From Aeromicrobium yanjiei (GTDB taxonomy: Bacteria > Actinomycetota > Actinomycetes > Propionibacteriales > Nocardioidaceae): a DNA stretch of 64,000 bases. The DNA is taken from assembly GCF_009649075.1 (NCBI RefSeq), contig NZ_CP045737.1, positions 3,472,001-3,536,000 of the forward strand, in the 5' to 3' direction. The translations under genes and the position numbers were made by a program. The first letter of the stretch is position 1; the number at the start of each line of letters is the position of its first letter. The notes under the pieces are model-generated. The model was not told the origin of the DNA. It made no database searches and worked only from the letters and a program-made list of their open reading frames with translations. Positions 34,287-42,464 of the stretch are shown one piece after another.

Positions 34287-35749
34287 GTCGCCACGAACCT
34301 GTTCAGTCGGGTCTCGAGCCTGCCCTGGACGTAGGACATCGCCACGCAGACGATCCAGTAGTACAGCGCCGCGAAGATGTAGAGCGGCAGGAACACCTGC
34401 GCCGCAGCGGCAGCGTTCTGGGACGAGCGCAGCACGTCGGTCAGCAGCACGACCGACAGCAGGGACGTGTCCTTGAACAGCGAGATCGCGGTGTTGGACA
34501 GCGGCGGCACAGCGGTGCGTGCGGCCTGTGGGAAGACGATCCGTCGCAGCGTCTGCCAGTAGCCCATGCCGATCGAGGCGGCGGCCTCGAACTGGCCCTT
34601 CGGCACCGACAGGATCGCGGACCGCACGACCTCCGCGGCGTAGCCGCCCACGTTGAGGCTCAGCGCCACGACCCCCGCGACGTAGGACGAGAAGTCGATG
34701 CCGATCTCCGGCAGTCCGAAGAACACGATGAACAGCTGCACCAGCAGCGGCGTCCCGCGGATGATCGAGACGTAGCCGCGGGCGAGTCCCGCCAGGATGC
34801 GGCTGCCGGAGATGCGGGCCAGCGCGACGGCGACCGCGATCGCCAGACCGATGACGAAGCTGATGATCGTGATCGGGATCGAGACCTTGATGAGGCCCTT
34901 GAACATCGGCCACGCCGCGTCCTGGACAACCTGCGCATCGCTCCTGCCCTTGCGACCGCCCGAGAGGTCGACACCGCCGTCGTTCTCGACCGAGACGTTG
35001 GCCTTGAAGTAGGACTCGGAGATCTTGGCGAGCGTGCCGTCGGCGCGCAGCGCCTGCAGCGCCTGGTTGGCCTCGGCGAGCCGGGGATCGCCCTTGCGGA
35101 ACGCCAGCACCTGCTTGCTGACCTCGTCGCCGGCGTCGCCGGAGATCTCGATCTCGTCGGACCCGGTGGTGTTGAGGTAGTCGAGCACCGCGATGTTGTC
35201 GTTGACGATCGCGTCGACCCGTCCCTGCACGAGCAGCGCCGCGGCCTGGGCGAAGCCCTCGACGCCCTCGACCTTCGCGCCGGCGTCCTTGGCGACCTGC
35301 GCCCAGTTGCTCGTGATCGACTGCGCGGTCGTCTTGCCCTTGAGGTCCGCGAGGGAGGTGATGCCCTTCGTGCCGGTCTTCACCACGATGACGCCGCGCG
35401 AGTACGTGTACGGCTCGGACAGGCCGAACTTCGCCTCGCGCTCGGGGTTGGTCGAGACCTGGTTGGCGATGACGTCGATCCGATCGGACTCGAGCGCCGC
35501 GAAGATCGCGTCGAACTGCGTCTCGACGAACTCCAGGCGCCAGCCGGCCTTCTTGGCGACGGCCTTGACCACCTCGATGTCGTAGCCGGTGAGCTCGTCG
35601 TTGCCGGACTCGTGGAACGTGAACGGCGGGTACGTGCCCTCCGTCCCGACCCGGACCACAGGGCGGTCGTCGGCTGCGCTCGCGGGCGTCGCGGGCAGCA
35701 GGAGCAGTGCCAGCAACGCCAGGAGGAGCACCTTGGCCGCACTGCGCAT
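34283..35749 (-). CDS. Amino-acid ABC transporter, fused substrate-binding protein and permease
   Basis: The 488-residue protein has a signal peptide, a type II binding domain (about 27-250; YPPFTFHESGNDELTGYDIEVVKAVAK and NQVSTNPEREAKFGLSEPYTYS) and, after a charged linker, a permease of about five membrane segments (about 275-485) with the EAA-type loop EAAASIGMGYWQTLRRIVFPQA. Fusing the receptor to its permease is known in this family. The binding-domain wording is closest to cystine and polar amino-acid receptors, so cystine uptake is a reasonable guess. GAGGAGGACG precedes the ATG. Confidence 0.9.
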   Translation of the reverse strand: MRSAAKVLLLALLALLLLPATPASAADDRPVVRVGTEGTYPPFTFHESGNDELTGYDIEVVKAVAKKAGWRLEFVETQFDAIFAALESDRIDVIANQVSTNPEREAKFGLSEPYTYSRGVIVVKTGTKGITSLADLKGKTTAQSITSNWAQVAKDAGAKVEGVEGFAQAAALLVQGRVDAIVNDNIAVLDYLNTTGSDEIEISGDAGDEVSKQVLAFRKGDPRLAEANQALQALRADGTLAKISESYFKANVSVENDGGVDLSGGRKGRSDAQVVQDAAWPMFKGLIKVSIPITIISFVIGLAIAVAVALARISGSRILAGLARGYVSIIRGTPLLVQLFIVFFGLPEIGIDFSSYVAGVVALSLNVGGYAAEVVRSAILSVPKGQFEAAASIGMGYWQTLRRIVFPQAARTAVPPLSNTAISLFKDTSLLSVVLLTDVLRSSQNAAAAAQVFLPLYIFAALYYWIVCVAMSYVQGRLETRLNRFVAT

Positions 35750-35858
35750 TCGTCCTCCTCGGAGCAGGGTCCTTCGACCGTACGGCGAGACTAGTGACGG
35801 CGCAGCGCGGCCCTCCACCCCATCCACGATGTGGGCGGGAGGCAGGGTCGCGCCCGGC

Positions 35859-36605
35859 TCACTTCCTGCGGTCGAGGAAGGCCCGCATCGCCGCGCGGGC
35901 CTCGTCGCTGCCGAACAGCTCTCCCGACAGCTGGGCCAGGTTCGCGCCGTGGGTGTCGATGCGGGCGACCAGGTCGTGGTTGAGCAGCTTCTTGGTCTCG
36001 CGCAGGCCCTGCGGATAGGCGCGGGCGAGGTCGCCGACCACGCGGTCGACCTCGTCCGCGAGCTCGCCCTCGGGCACCGCACGGGTGATCATCCCGATCG
36101 CGGCCGCCTCCGCCGCGCCGAACGTCCGGGCGGTCAGGAACAGCTCGCTCGCCGCCCGCTCCGTCAGCCGCGGCAGCAGGCTGAGGGAGATGATCGCCGG
36201 CGCGAGCGCGAGGCGTACCTCGGTGAGCTGGAACGTCACCGACTCGGCCGCGAGCACGATGTCCGCAGCGCCCACGATGCCGAGCCCCCCGGCACGCACG
36301 GGCCCGTCAAGCTCGACCACGACGGGCTTCGAGGCCGTCGCGATGAGCAGCTGCATCGCGACCATGGCCTTGGCGCCCTCGACCATCCCACCCTCGGACG
36401 CCTCGGCCATGTCGGCCCCGGAGCAGAAGACCGGGCCCGCGGAACGGAGGACGATCACGCGCACCTGCGGATCGACGTCCGCGGTCTCCACGTGCGTCAT
36501 GAGCTCGGAGACGAGCTGCTTGCTCAGGGCGTTGCGGTTGTACTCGCTGTCGAGCGTGATCGTGGCGACCCGCTTGTCGATGTCGAGGTGCACGAGCTCG
36601 GCCAT
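35859..36605 (-). CDS. Enoyl-CoA hydratase/isomerase family protein (AtuE/EchA7-like)
   Basis: The 248-residue crotonase has the oxyanion-hole strands FCSGADMAEASEGG and VRAGGLGIVGAADI and a Glu in FQLTEVRLALAPAIISLSLL. The TEVRLALAPAIIS wording resembles 3-methylglutaconyl/isohexenylglutaconyl-CoA hydratases (LiuC, AtuE). It is the last gene of the carboxylase operon and would hydrate the product of the biotin-dependent carboxylase. Confidence 0.85.
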   Translation of the reverse strand: MAELVHLDIDKRVATITLDSEYNRNALSKQLVSELMTHVETADVDPQVRVIVLRSAGPVFCSGADMAEASEGGMVEGAKAMVAMQLLIATASKPVVVELDGPVRAGGLGIVGAADIVLAAESVTFQLTEVRLALAPAIISLSLLPRLTERAASELFLTARTFGAAEAAAIGMITRAVPEGELADEVDRVVGDLARAYPQGLRETKKLLNHDLVARIDTHGANLAQLSGELFGSDEARAAMRAFLDRRK

Positions 36606-36627
36606 GGGCGTGCCTTCCGTCTGCGGT

Positions 36628-37791
36628 TCAGTAGGACTTGGGGAGACCGAGCGAGAACTGGGCGACGAAGTTGAGCGCCATCTCCCGGCTGACCGGCGCG
36701 ATGCGCGACAGGCGCGAGCCCGCCAGCATCTGCACCAGACCGTACTCGTTGGCCAGCCCGTTGCCACCGTGCGTCTGGATCGCCCGGTCGACCGCGTTGC
36801 AGACCGCCTCTCCCGCGGCGTACTTGGCCATGTTGGCCGCCTCCGCCGCACGCATCACGTCACCTGCGGCATAGAGCGCGGCCGCCTTCTGGGTCATCAG
36901 CCGGGCCATCTCGATCTCGATGTACGACTGGGCGAGCGGGTGCGAGATCGCCTGGTGGGCGCCGATCGGCGCATCCCAGACCTTGCGCTCCTTGGCGTAC
37001 TCCGAGGCCTTGGCCAGCGCGAGGCGCGCGGTGCCGAGGGCGAAGGACGCCGCCATGATGCGCTCGGGGTTGAGCCCCGCGAACAGCTGCTCGATGCCCG
37101 CACCCTCGCCGCCGATCAGGGCGTCGGTCGGCACCCGGACGTCGTCGAAGAACAGCGTGAACTGCTTCTCCGGCGACACGATGCCCATGTCGATCTCCTG
37201 GTAGGTGAAGCCTGCGGAGTCGGTCGGCACGAGGAACAGCGCGGGCTTGAGCTTGCCCGTGCGCGAGTCCTCGGTGCGCGCGACCACCAGCACGTGACTG
37301 GCCTCGTCCACGCCCGAGATGTACGTCTTGGTGCCGGTCAGCCGCCAGCCGTCCGCCTCGCGGTACGCCGTCGTGATGATGTTGTGCGAGTTGGAGCCCG
37401 CGTCCGGCTCGGTGATCGAGAACGCGAAGGTCGACGTGCCGTCGGCCAGGCCCGGCAGCAGCGCCTGCTTCTGCTCGTCGCTGCCGTACTGCGTGATGAT
37501 CGTGCCCACGATCGCGGGCGACACGACCATGAGGAGCAGCGGGCTGCCGGCGGCCGCGAGCTCCTCGCAGACCGCCGCGAGGTCGCCGATGTCGCCGCCG
37601 CCTCCGCCGTACTCCTCGGGGATCGAGACGCCGAGGAAGCCGTTGCGGCCGGCCTCGGCCCACAGCTCGGTGGTCTTCTTGCCCGTGCGCGCGGCCTCCT
37701 CGAAGTAGGTGCGGCCGAACTTGTTGCCGAGGGCGGCGACGGACTGACGCAGCGCGATGCGCTCGTCGGACTCGGTGAAGGCGATGGTCAT
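36628..37791 (-). CDS. Acyl-CoA dehydrogenase (FadE12-like)
   Basis: The 387-residue flavoprotein has FSITEPDAGSNSH, TGTKTYISG and QTHGGNGLANEYGLVQML. The catalytic Glu appears to be Glu243 in the helix-G position used by isovaleryl-CoA and long-chain dehydrogenases. This fits a branched-chain or isoprenoid acyl-CoA. The ATG overlaps the biotin carboxylase stop by 4 bases. Confidence 0.87.
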   Translation of the reverse strand: MTIAFTESDERIALRQSVAALGNKFGRTYFEEAARTGKKTTELWAEAGRNGFLGVSIPEEYGGGGGDIGDLAAVCEELAAAGSPLLLMVVSPAIVGTIITQYGSDEQKQALLPGLADGTSTFAFSITEPDAGSNSHNIITTAYREADGWRLTGTKTYISGVDEASHVLVVARTEDSRTGKLKPALFLVPTDSAGFTYQEIDMGIVSPEKQFTLFFDDVRVPTDALIGGEGAGIEQLFAGLNPERIMAASFALGTARLALAKASEYAKERKVWDAPIGAHQAISHPLAQSYIEIEMARLMTQKAAALYAAGDVMRAAEAANMAKYAAGEAVCNAVDRAIQTHGGNGLANEYGLVQMLAGSRLSRIAPVSREMALNFVAQFSLGLPKSY

Positions 37792-39734
37792 GGCTGATCT
37801 CCTGTGGGTTCGGTCGCCTCGATGACGGCGAGCACGGCTCCGGACTCGACCTGCGAGCCCGGGGTGGCCGAGAGCTGGGTGACGACGCCGTCGGTCGGCG
37901 CCGCGATGGTGTGCTGCATCTTCATGGCCTCGAGGACGACGATGACGTCTCCCCTCGCGACCTGCTGACCGTCCTGGACCGGCACGGCGACGACCGCGGC
38001 CGGCATCGGGGCGAGCAGCGATCCGGCCGCGACGACGTCGGCGGGGTCGACGAACCGCGGCAGCGGGACCAGGTCGACCGGGCCGAGCGGACCGTCGACG
38101 TCCACCCACCCCTCGCCGACCCGGACGTCGTACGTCTCGCGCACCCCGTCGACGTCGAGGACGACGCGCCCAGGCGTGGCCTCGACGACGCTGACGCCCT
38201 CGAGGTCGTGCTGCACGAGGCCTGCGCCGTAGTGCACCGTGAGATCCGGCTCGTACGAGCGGGTGCGCGGCTGGCTCGGCACGTTCCGGTAGGCCGCGGG
38301 GATGCGGGCGAGCACACGGGCCCCAGCGGCCGCGGCGGAGGCCTCCGCGAGGGCCGCTGCGATCGCGGTCCGCTGCAGGGCGGCGGCATCCAGGTGCGGG
38401 CGCGTCCACGCCTCCAGTCGTTGGTCGAGCAGGGCGGTGTGCACGCGGGCCGCGGTGAACTCCTCGTCGCTCAGGATCGCCTGCAGGAAGTCCAGGTTGG
38501 TGCGCACCCCGTGGATCCTGGTGCGACGCAGCGCGTCGACGAGCCGGCGCAGCGCCGTACGACGATCCGCCCCGTGGGCGACGATCTTGGCGATCATCGC
38601 GTCGTAGTGGATGCCCACCACGGACCCGGACTCAATGCCGGAGTCGACCCGCAGGCCGGGCCCCGTGGGGACCTCGAACGTCCGCACGGCACCGGTCTGC
38701 GGCTGCCAGTCGTCGGCCGGGTCCTCGGCGTAGAGACGCACCTCGATCGCGTGGCCGTGCGGACCGGCCGGCTCGTCGCCGAGCGCGGCTCCCTCGGCGA
38801 TCGCGATCTGCTGGGCGACCAGGTCGAGGCCGAAGACCGCCTCGGTCACCGGGTGCTCGACCTGCAGCCGGGTGTTCATCTCCAGGAAGTGGGCGCGCCC
38901 CGAGTCGAGGTGGGCGTCGGAGACGAGCAGCTCGACGGTGCCCGCACCGACGTAGCCGACCGCGCGGACCGCGGCACGCGCAGCGTCGTGCAGCACCGCT
39001 CGGACCGCATCGCTGACGTCGGGTGCGGGCGCCTCCTCGACCACCTTCTGGTGGCGGCGTTGGATCGAGCAGTCCCGGTCGCCGAGGACCCAGCACGTCC
39101 CGTGCCGGTCGGCCAGGACCTGGACCTCGATGTGTCGCGCAGTCGGCAGGTACGGCTCGACGAACACCGTCGGGTCGCCGAAGGCCGATTCGGCCTCCGC
39201 GGCGGCCCTGGCGAGCTCGCCGTCCAGCTGATCGGGGGCCGCGACGACCCTCATGCCGCGTCCGCCACCGCCGGCCGAGGCCTTCACGAGCAGCGGGAAG
39301 TCGTCCTGCGTCGCCGTCCCGGGGTCGACCCGCAGGATCGGCACGCCGGCTTCGGCCATGAGCTCCTTGGCGCGGATCTTCGAGCCCATCTGTTCGATCG
39401 TGTCCGGGTCCGGACCGATCCACACGAGTCCGGCCGCGAGCACCTGCCGGGCGAACGCCGCGTTCTCGGACAGGAAGCCGTAGCCGGGGTGGACCGCGTC
39501 GGCCCCCGACCGCAGCGCGGCGTCGACGACCAGGTCGCCGCGCAGGTACGTGTCGGCGGGCGCGTCGCCCGCGAGGCGTACCGCGAGATCGGCCTCGGCG
39601 ACGAAGGGTGCTCCGGCGTCCGCGTCGGAGTGGACCGCGACGGTCCGGATGCCGAGCTCACGGCACGTGCGGAACACCCGGCGGGCGATCTCGCCGCGGT
39701 TGGCCACCAGGACGCTGCGGATCTGCGGGCTCAC
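37788..39734 (-). CDS. Acyl-CoA carboxylase alpha subunit (biotin carboxylase + biotin carrier)
   Basis: The 648-residue protein has a biotin carboxylase domain (about 1-450; VLVANRGEIARRV, KASAGGGGRGMRVV, EMNTRLQVEHPVTE), a linker domain, and a biotin carrier domain with Lys605 in VLEAMKMQH. The GTG start overlaps the carboxyltransferase stop by 4 bases. It carboxylates biotin with ATP and bicarbonate and delivers it to the beta subunit next door. In order and kind it matches mycobacterial AccA2. Confidence 0.9.
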   Translation of the reverse strand: MSPQIRSVLVANRGEIARRVFRTCRELGIRTVAVHSDADAGAPFVAEADLAVRLAGDAPADTYLRGDLVVDAALRSGADAVHPGYGFLSENAAFARQVLAAGLVWIGPDPDTIEQMGSKIRAKELMAEAGVPILRVDPGTATQDDFPLLVKASAGGGGRGMRVVAAPDQLDGELARAAAEAESAFGDPTVFVEPYLPTARHIEVQVLADRHGTCWVLGDRDCSIQRRHQKVVEEAPAPDVSDAVRAVLHDAARAAVRAVGYVGAGTVELLVSDAHLDSGRAHFLEMNTRLQVEHPVTEAVFGLDLVAQQIAIAEGAALGDEPAGPHGHAIEVRLYAEDPADDWQPQTGAVRTFEVPTGPGLRVDSGIESGSVVGIHYDAMIAKIVAHGADRRTALRRLVDALRRTRIHGVRTNLDFLQAILSDEEFTAARVHTALLDQRLEAWTRPHLDAAALQRTAIAAALAEASAAAAGARVLARIPAAYRNVPSQPRTRSYEPDLTVHYGAGLVQHDLEGVSVVEATPGRVVLDVDGVRETYDVRVGEGWVDVDGPLGPVDLVPLPRFVDPADVVAAGSLLAPMPAAVVAVPVQDGQQVARGDVIVVLEAMKMQHTIAAPTDGVVTQLSATPGSQVESGAVLAVIEATEPTGDQP

Positions 39735-41323
39735 AGGCGGAACACTCCATATCCCTCGGCGCCCCGGACCGGGCGGGTGTGGATCGCTGACAGGCACATG
39801 CCGAGCACGGTCCGGGTGTCGCGGGGATCGATCACCCCGTCGTCGTAGAGCATCCCGGACGTGAAGTAGGCCAGGGACTCCTTCTCGATCTGTTCCTCGA
39901 CGAGAGCGCGCATCGCCAGGTCACCTTCCTCGTCGTACGCCTGTCCCCTCGCCTCGGCCGCCCCGCGCGCGACGATCGAGATGACCCCCGCGAGCTGCGC
40001 CGGGCCCATCACGGCGGACTTGGCGCTCGGCCAGCTGAACATGAAGCGCGGGTCGTACGCGCGCCCGCTCATGCCGTAGTGGCCCGCGCCGTACGAAGCA
40101 CCCATCACGACCGACAGGTGCGGGACCGTCGAGTTGGAGACGGCGTTGATCATCTGGGCGCCGTGCTTGATGATGCCGCCCTGCTCGTACTCCGCGCCGA
40201 CCATGTAGCCGGTCGTGTTGTGCAGGAACAGCAGCGGCGTGTCGACCTGGTTGGCCAGCTGGATGAACTGCGCGGCCTTCTGCGCCTCCTCGCTGAACAG
40301 CACGCCCTGGGCGTTCGCGAGGATCCCGATCGGATAGCCGTGCAGCCGTGCGAAGCCGGTCACGAGGGAGGAGCCGTAGAGCGGCTTGAACTCGTCGAAC
40401 GCGCTGGCGTCGACGATCCGCGCGATGACCTCGCGGGGGTCGAACGGGATCTTGAGGTCGGTCGGCACGATGCCGAGCAGCTCGTCGGGGTCGAGCCGCG
40501 GCTCGGCGTACGCCTGGTCGGGGATCGTGCCCTGCTTGCGCCAGTTGAGGTTCGCCACGATCGAGCGGCCGATGCGGATCGCGTCGCGCTCGTCGGTCGC
40601 AAGGAAGTCGGCGAGCCCCGACTGCCGGGCGTGCATCTCCGCACCGCCCAGCGACTCGTCGTCGGACTCCTCGCCGGTCGCCATCTTGACCAGGGGCGGA
40701 CCGCCGAGGAACACCTTGGCGCCCTCCTTGACCATCACGACGTAGTCGCTCATCCCCGGCACGTACGCTCCGCCGGCCGTCGAGCTGCCGAACACCAGCG
40801 CGATCGTCGGGCGCCGGTCCGCGCTCGCCCGGGTGATGTCGCGGAACGATCCGCCCCCGGGGATGAAGATGTCCTTCTGGGTCGGCAGGTCCGCGCCGCC
40901 GGACTCCACGAGGTTGATCGTCGGCAGCCCGCACTCGGCCGCGATCTGCGCCGAACGGCGGATCTTCGCCAGCGTGCTGGGATTGGTCGAGCCGCCCTTG
41001 ACCGTGGGGTCGTGCGCGACGATCACGCACTCGACCCCCTCGACGACGCCGATGCCGGTCACGACCGAGGCGCCGACCGCGAAGCTCGTGCCCCACGCCG
41101 CAAGGGTCGACAGCTCCAGGAACGGGGAGTCCTCGTCGACCAGCAGCTCGATGCGCTCGCGAGCGGTCAGCTTGCCGCGGCGACGGTGCCGCTCGATCGC
41201 CCGCTCCCCGCCCGCGTCGATCGCCGCCCGGTGCTGGTCGGCCAGGTCGGCGACCCGCTCGAGCAGGTGCGCGCGATTCGCCCGATAGCTGTCGGACGTC
41301 GTGTCGACCGCGGTGCGGATCAT
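39731..41323 (-). CDS. Acyl-CoA carboxylase beta subunit (carboxyltransferase)
   Basis: The 530-residue carboxyltransferase has two crotonase-like halves, with ERIELLVDEDSPFLEL at the N-terminus, GSSTAGGAYVPGMSDYVVMVK in the first and GASYGAGHYGMSGRAYDPRFMFSWPSA in the second, as in methylcrotonyl/geranyl-CoA carboxylases. The usual FGRIFYNQA stretch reads FRDITRASA, so the exact substrate is doubtful. It is coupled to the alpha subunit by GTGA and corresponds in order to mycobacterial AccD2. Confidence 0.88.
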   Translation of the reverse strand: MIRTAVDTTSDSYRANRAHLLERVADLADQHRAAIDAGGERAIERHRRRGKLTARERIELLVDEDSPFLELSTLAAWGTSFAVGASVVTGIGVVEGVECVIVAHDPTVKGGSTNPSTLAKIRRSAQIAAECGLPTINLVESGGADLPTQKDIFIPGGGSFRDITRASADRRPTIALVFGSSTAGGAYVPGMSDYVVMVKEGAKVFLGGPPLVKMATGEESDDESLGGAEMHARQSGLADFLATDERDAIRIGRSIVANLNWRKQGTIPDQAYAEPRLDPDELLGIVPTDLKIPFDPREVIARIVDASAFDEFKPLYGSSLVTGFARLHGYPIGILANAQGVLFSEEAQKAAQFIQLANQVDTPLLFLHNTTGYMVGAEYEQGGIIKHGAQMINAVSNSTVPHLSVVMGASYGAGHYGMSGRAYDPRFMFSWPSAKSAVMGPAQLAGVISIVARGAAEARGQAYDEEGDLAMRALVEEQIEKESLAYFTSGMLYDDGVIDPRDTRTVLGMCLSAIHTRPVRGAEGYGVFRL

Positions 41324-41324
41324 G

Positions 41325-42464
41325 TCAGTACGCCAGGAGCTTCGCGGCCAGGTCGGTCATGACCTCGGTGGCGCCGCCGCCGATGCCGAGGATGCGGGCG
41401 TCGCGGTAGTGCCGCTCGACCTCGGACTCGCGCATGTATCCCATGCCGCCGAAGATCTGCACGGCCTCGGACACGACCCACTCGCACGCGGCGACCGAGA
41501 CGTTCTTGGCCACGACGGCCTCGAGGAGCGGGCTCTCGCCGGCTGCGGCCTTCTCGACGGCCTCGCGGGTGATCGCCCGGGCCGCCGCGGTGCGGCTGTG
41601 CATCTCGACGAGCTTGTGCCGGATGACCTGACGGGTGATGAGCGGCTTGCCGAACGTCTCGCGCTGGCGGGCGTACTCGACCGCGAGGTCGAGCGCGCGC
41701 TGTGCCGTGGCGTAGCCCTGGGTCGCGAGGCTGACCCGCTCGTTGACGAACTGGTTGACGATCAGCCCGAAGCCGCCGTTGACCTCGCCGACGATGTTGC
41801 TCGCAGGCACCCGCACGTCGTCGAAGGTCAGCTCGGCGGTGTCGGAGCAGTGCCAGCCCATCTTCTTGAGCGGCTTGGAGACCGTGAAGCCCGGCAGGCC
41901 CTTGTCGATGACCAGCAGGCTGATGCCGCCGAAGCCCTCGCCCCCGGTGCGCACCGCGGTCGTCACGTAGTCCGAGCGGACGCCGGAGGTGATGAACGTC
42001 TTGGCGCCGTTGACGACGTAGTGGTCGCCGTCGAGGACCGCCCGGGTGGTGAGGCCCGCGACGTCGGATCCGCCGCCGGGCTCGGTGATCCCGAGGGAGC
42101 CGATCTTCTCGCCCGCGAGGGTGGGTCGGACGTAACGCTCGATCAGGTCGGGGTTGCCGCTGTCGACCATGTGCGGCACCGCGATGCCGTGCGTGCACAG
42201 GCTCGCGAGCAGTCCGCTCGAGCCGCCCGCGGCCAGGACCGCCTCGGTCATGATGGTCGCGTCGATGATGTCTCCGCCGGAGCCGCCGACCTCCTCGCTG
42301 AACGCGATGCCGAGCATGCCCACGTCGGCGGCCTTGCGGTGCAGCTCGCGCGGCAGCAGGCCCGCGTCCTCCCAGGCCGGCAGGTGCGGGGCGATCTCCT
42401 TCTCGGTGAAGGAGGTGACCATCTCGCGCAGCGCGTTTCGTTCGGGAGTGTTCCAGGTGTTCAC
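41325..42464 (-). CDS. Acyl-CoA dehydrogenase (FadE13-like)
   Basis: The 379-residue protein has GITEPGGGSDVAGL, NGAKTFITSG and QIFGGMGYMRESEVERHYRDARIL. At the C-terminal YEGT position of medium-chain enzymes it reads IGGGAT, so the base is probably Glu242 in the isovaleryl-type position. The GTG start overlaps the AtuA-like stop by 4 bases and one base separates its stop from the carboxyltransferase ATG. It should make the alpha,beta-unsaturated acyl-CoA for the carboxylase. Confidence 0.88.
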   Translation of the reverse strand: MNTWNTPERNALREMVTSFTEKEIAPHLPAWEDAGLLPRELHRKAADVGMLGIAFSEEVGGSGGDIIDATIMTEAVLAAGGSSGLLASLCTHGIAVPHMVDSGNPDLIERYVRPTLAGEKIGSLGITEPGGGSDVAGLTTRAVLDGDHYVVNGAKTFITSGVRSDYVTTAVRTGGEGFGGISLLVIDKGLPGFTVSKPLKKMGWHCSDTAELTFDDVRVPASNIVGEVNGGFGLIVNQFVNERVSLATQGYATAQRALDLAVEYARQRETFGKPLITRQVIRHKLVEMHSRTAAARAITREAVEKAAAGESPLLEAVVAKNVSVAACEWVVSEAVQIFGGMGYMRESEVERHYRDARILGIGGGATEVMTDLAAKLLAY

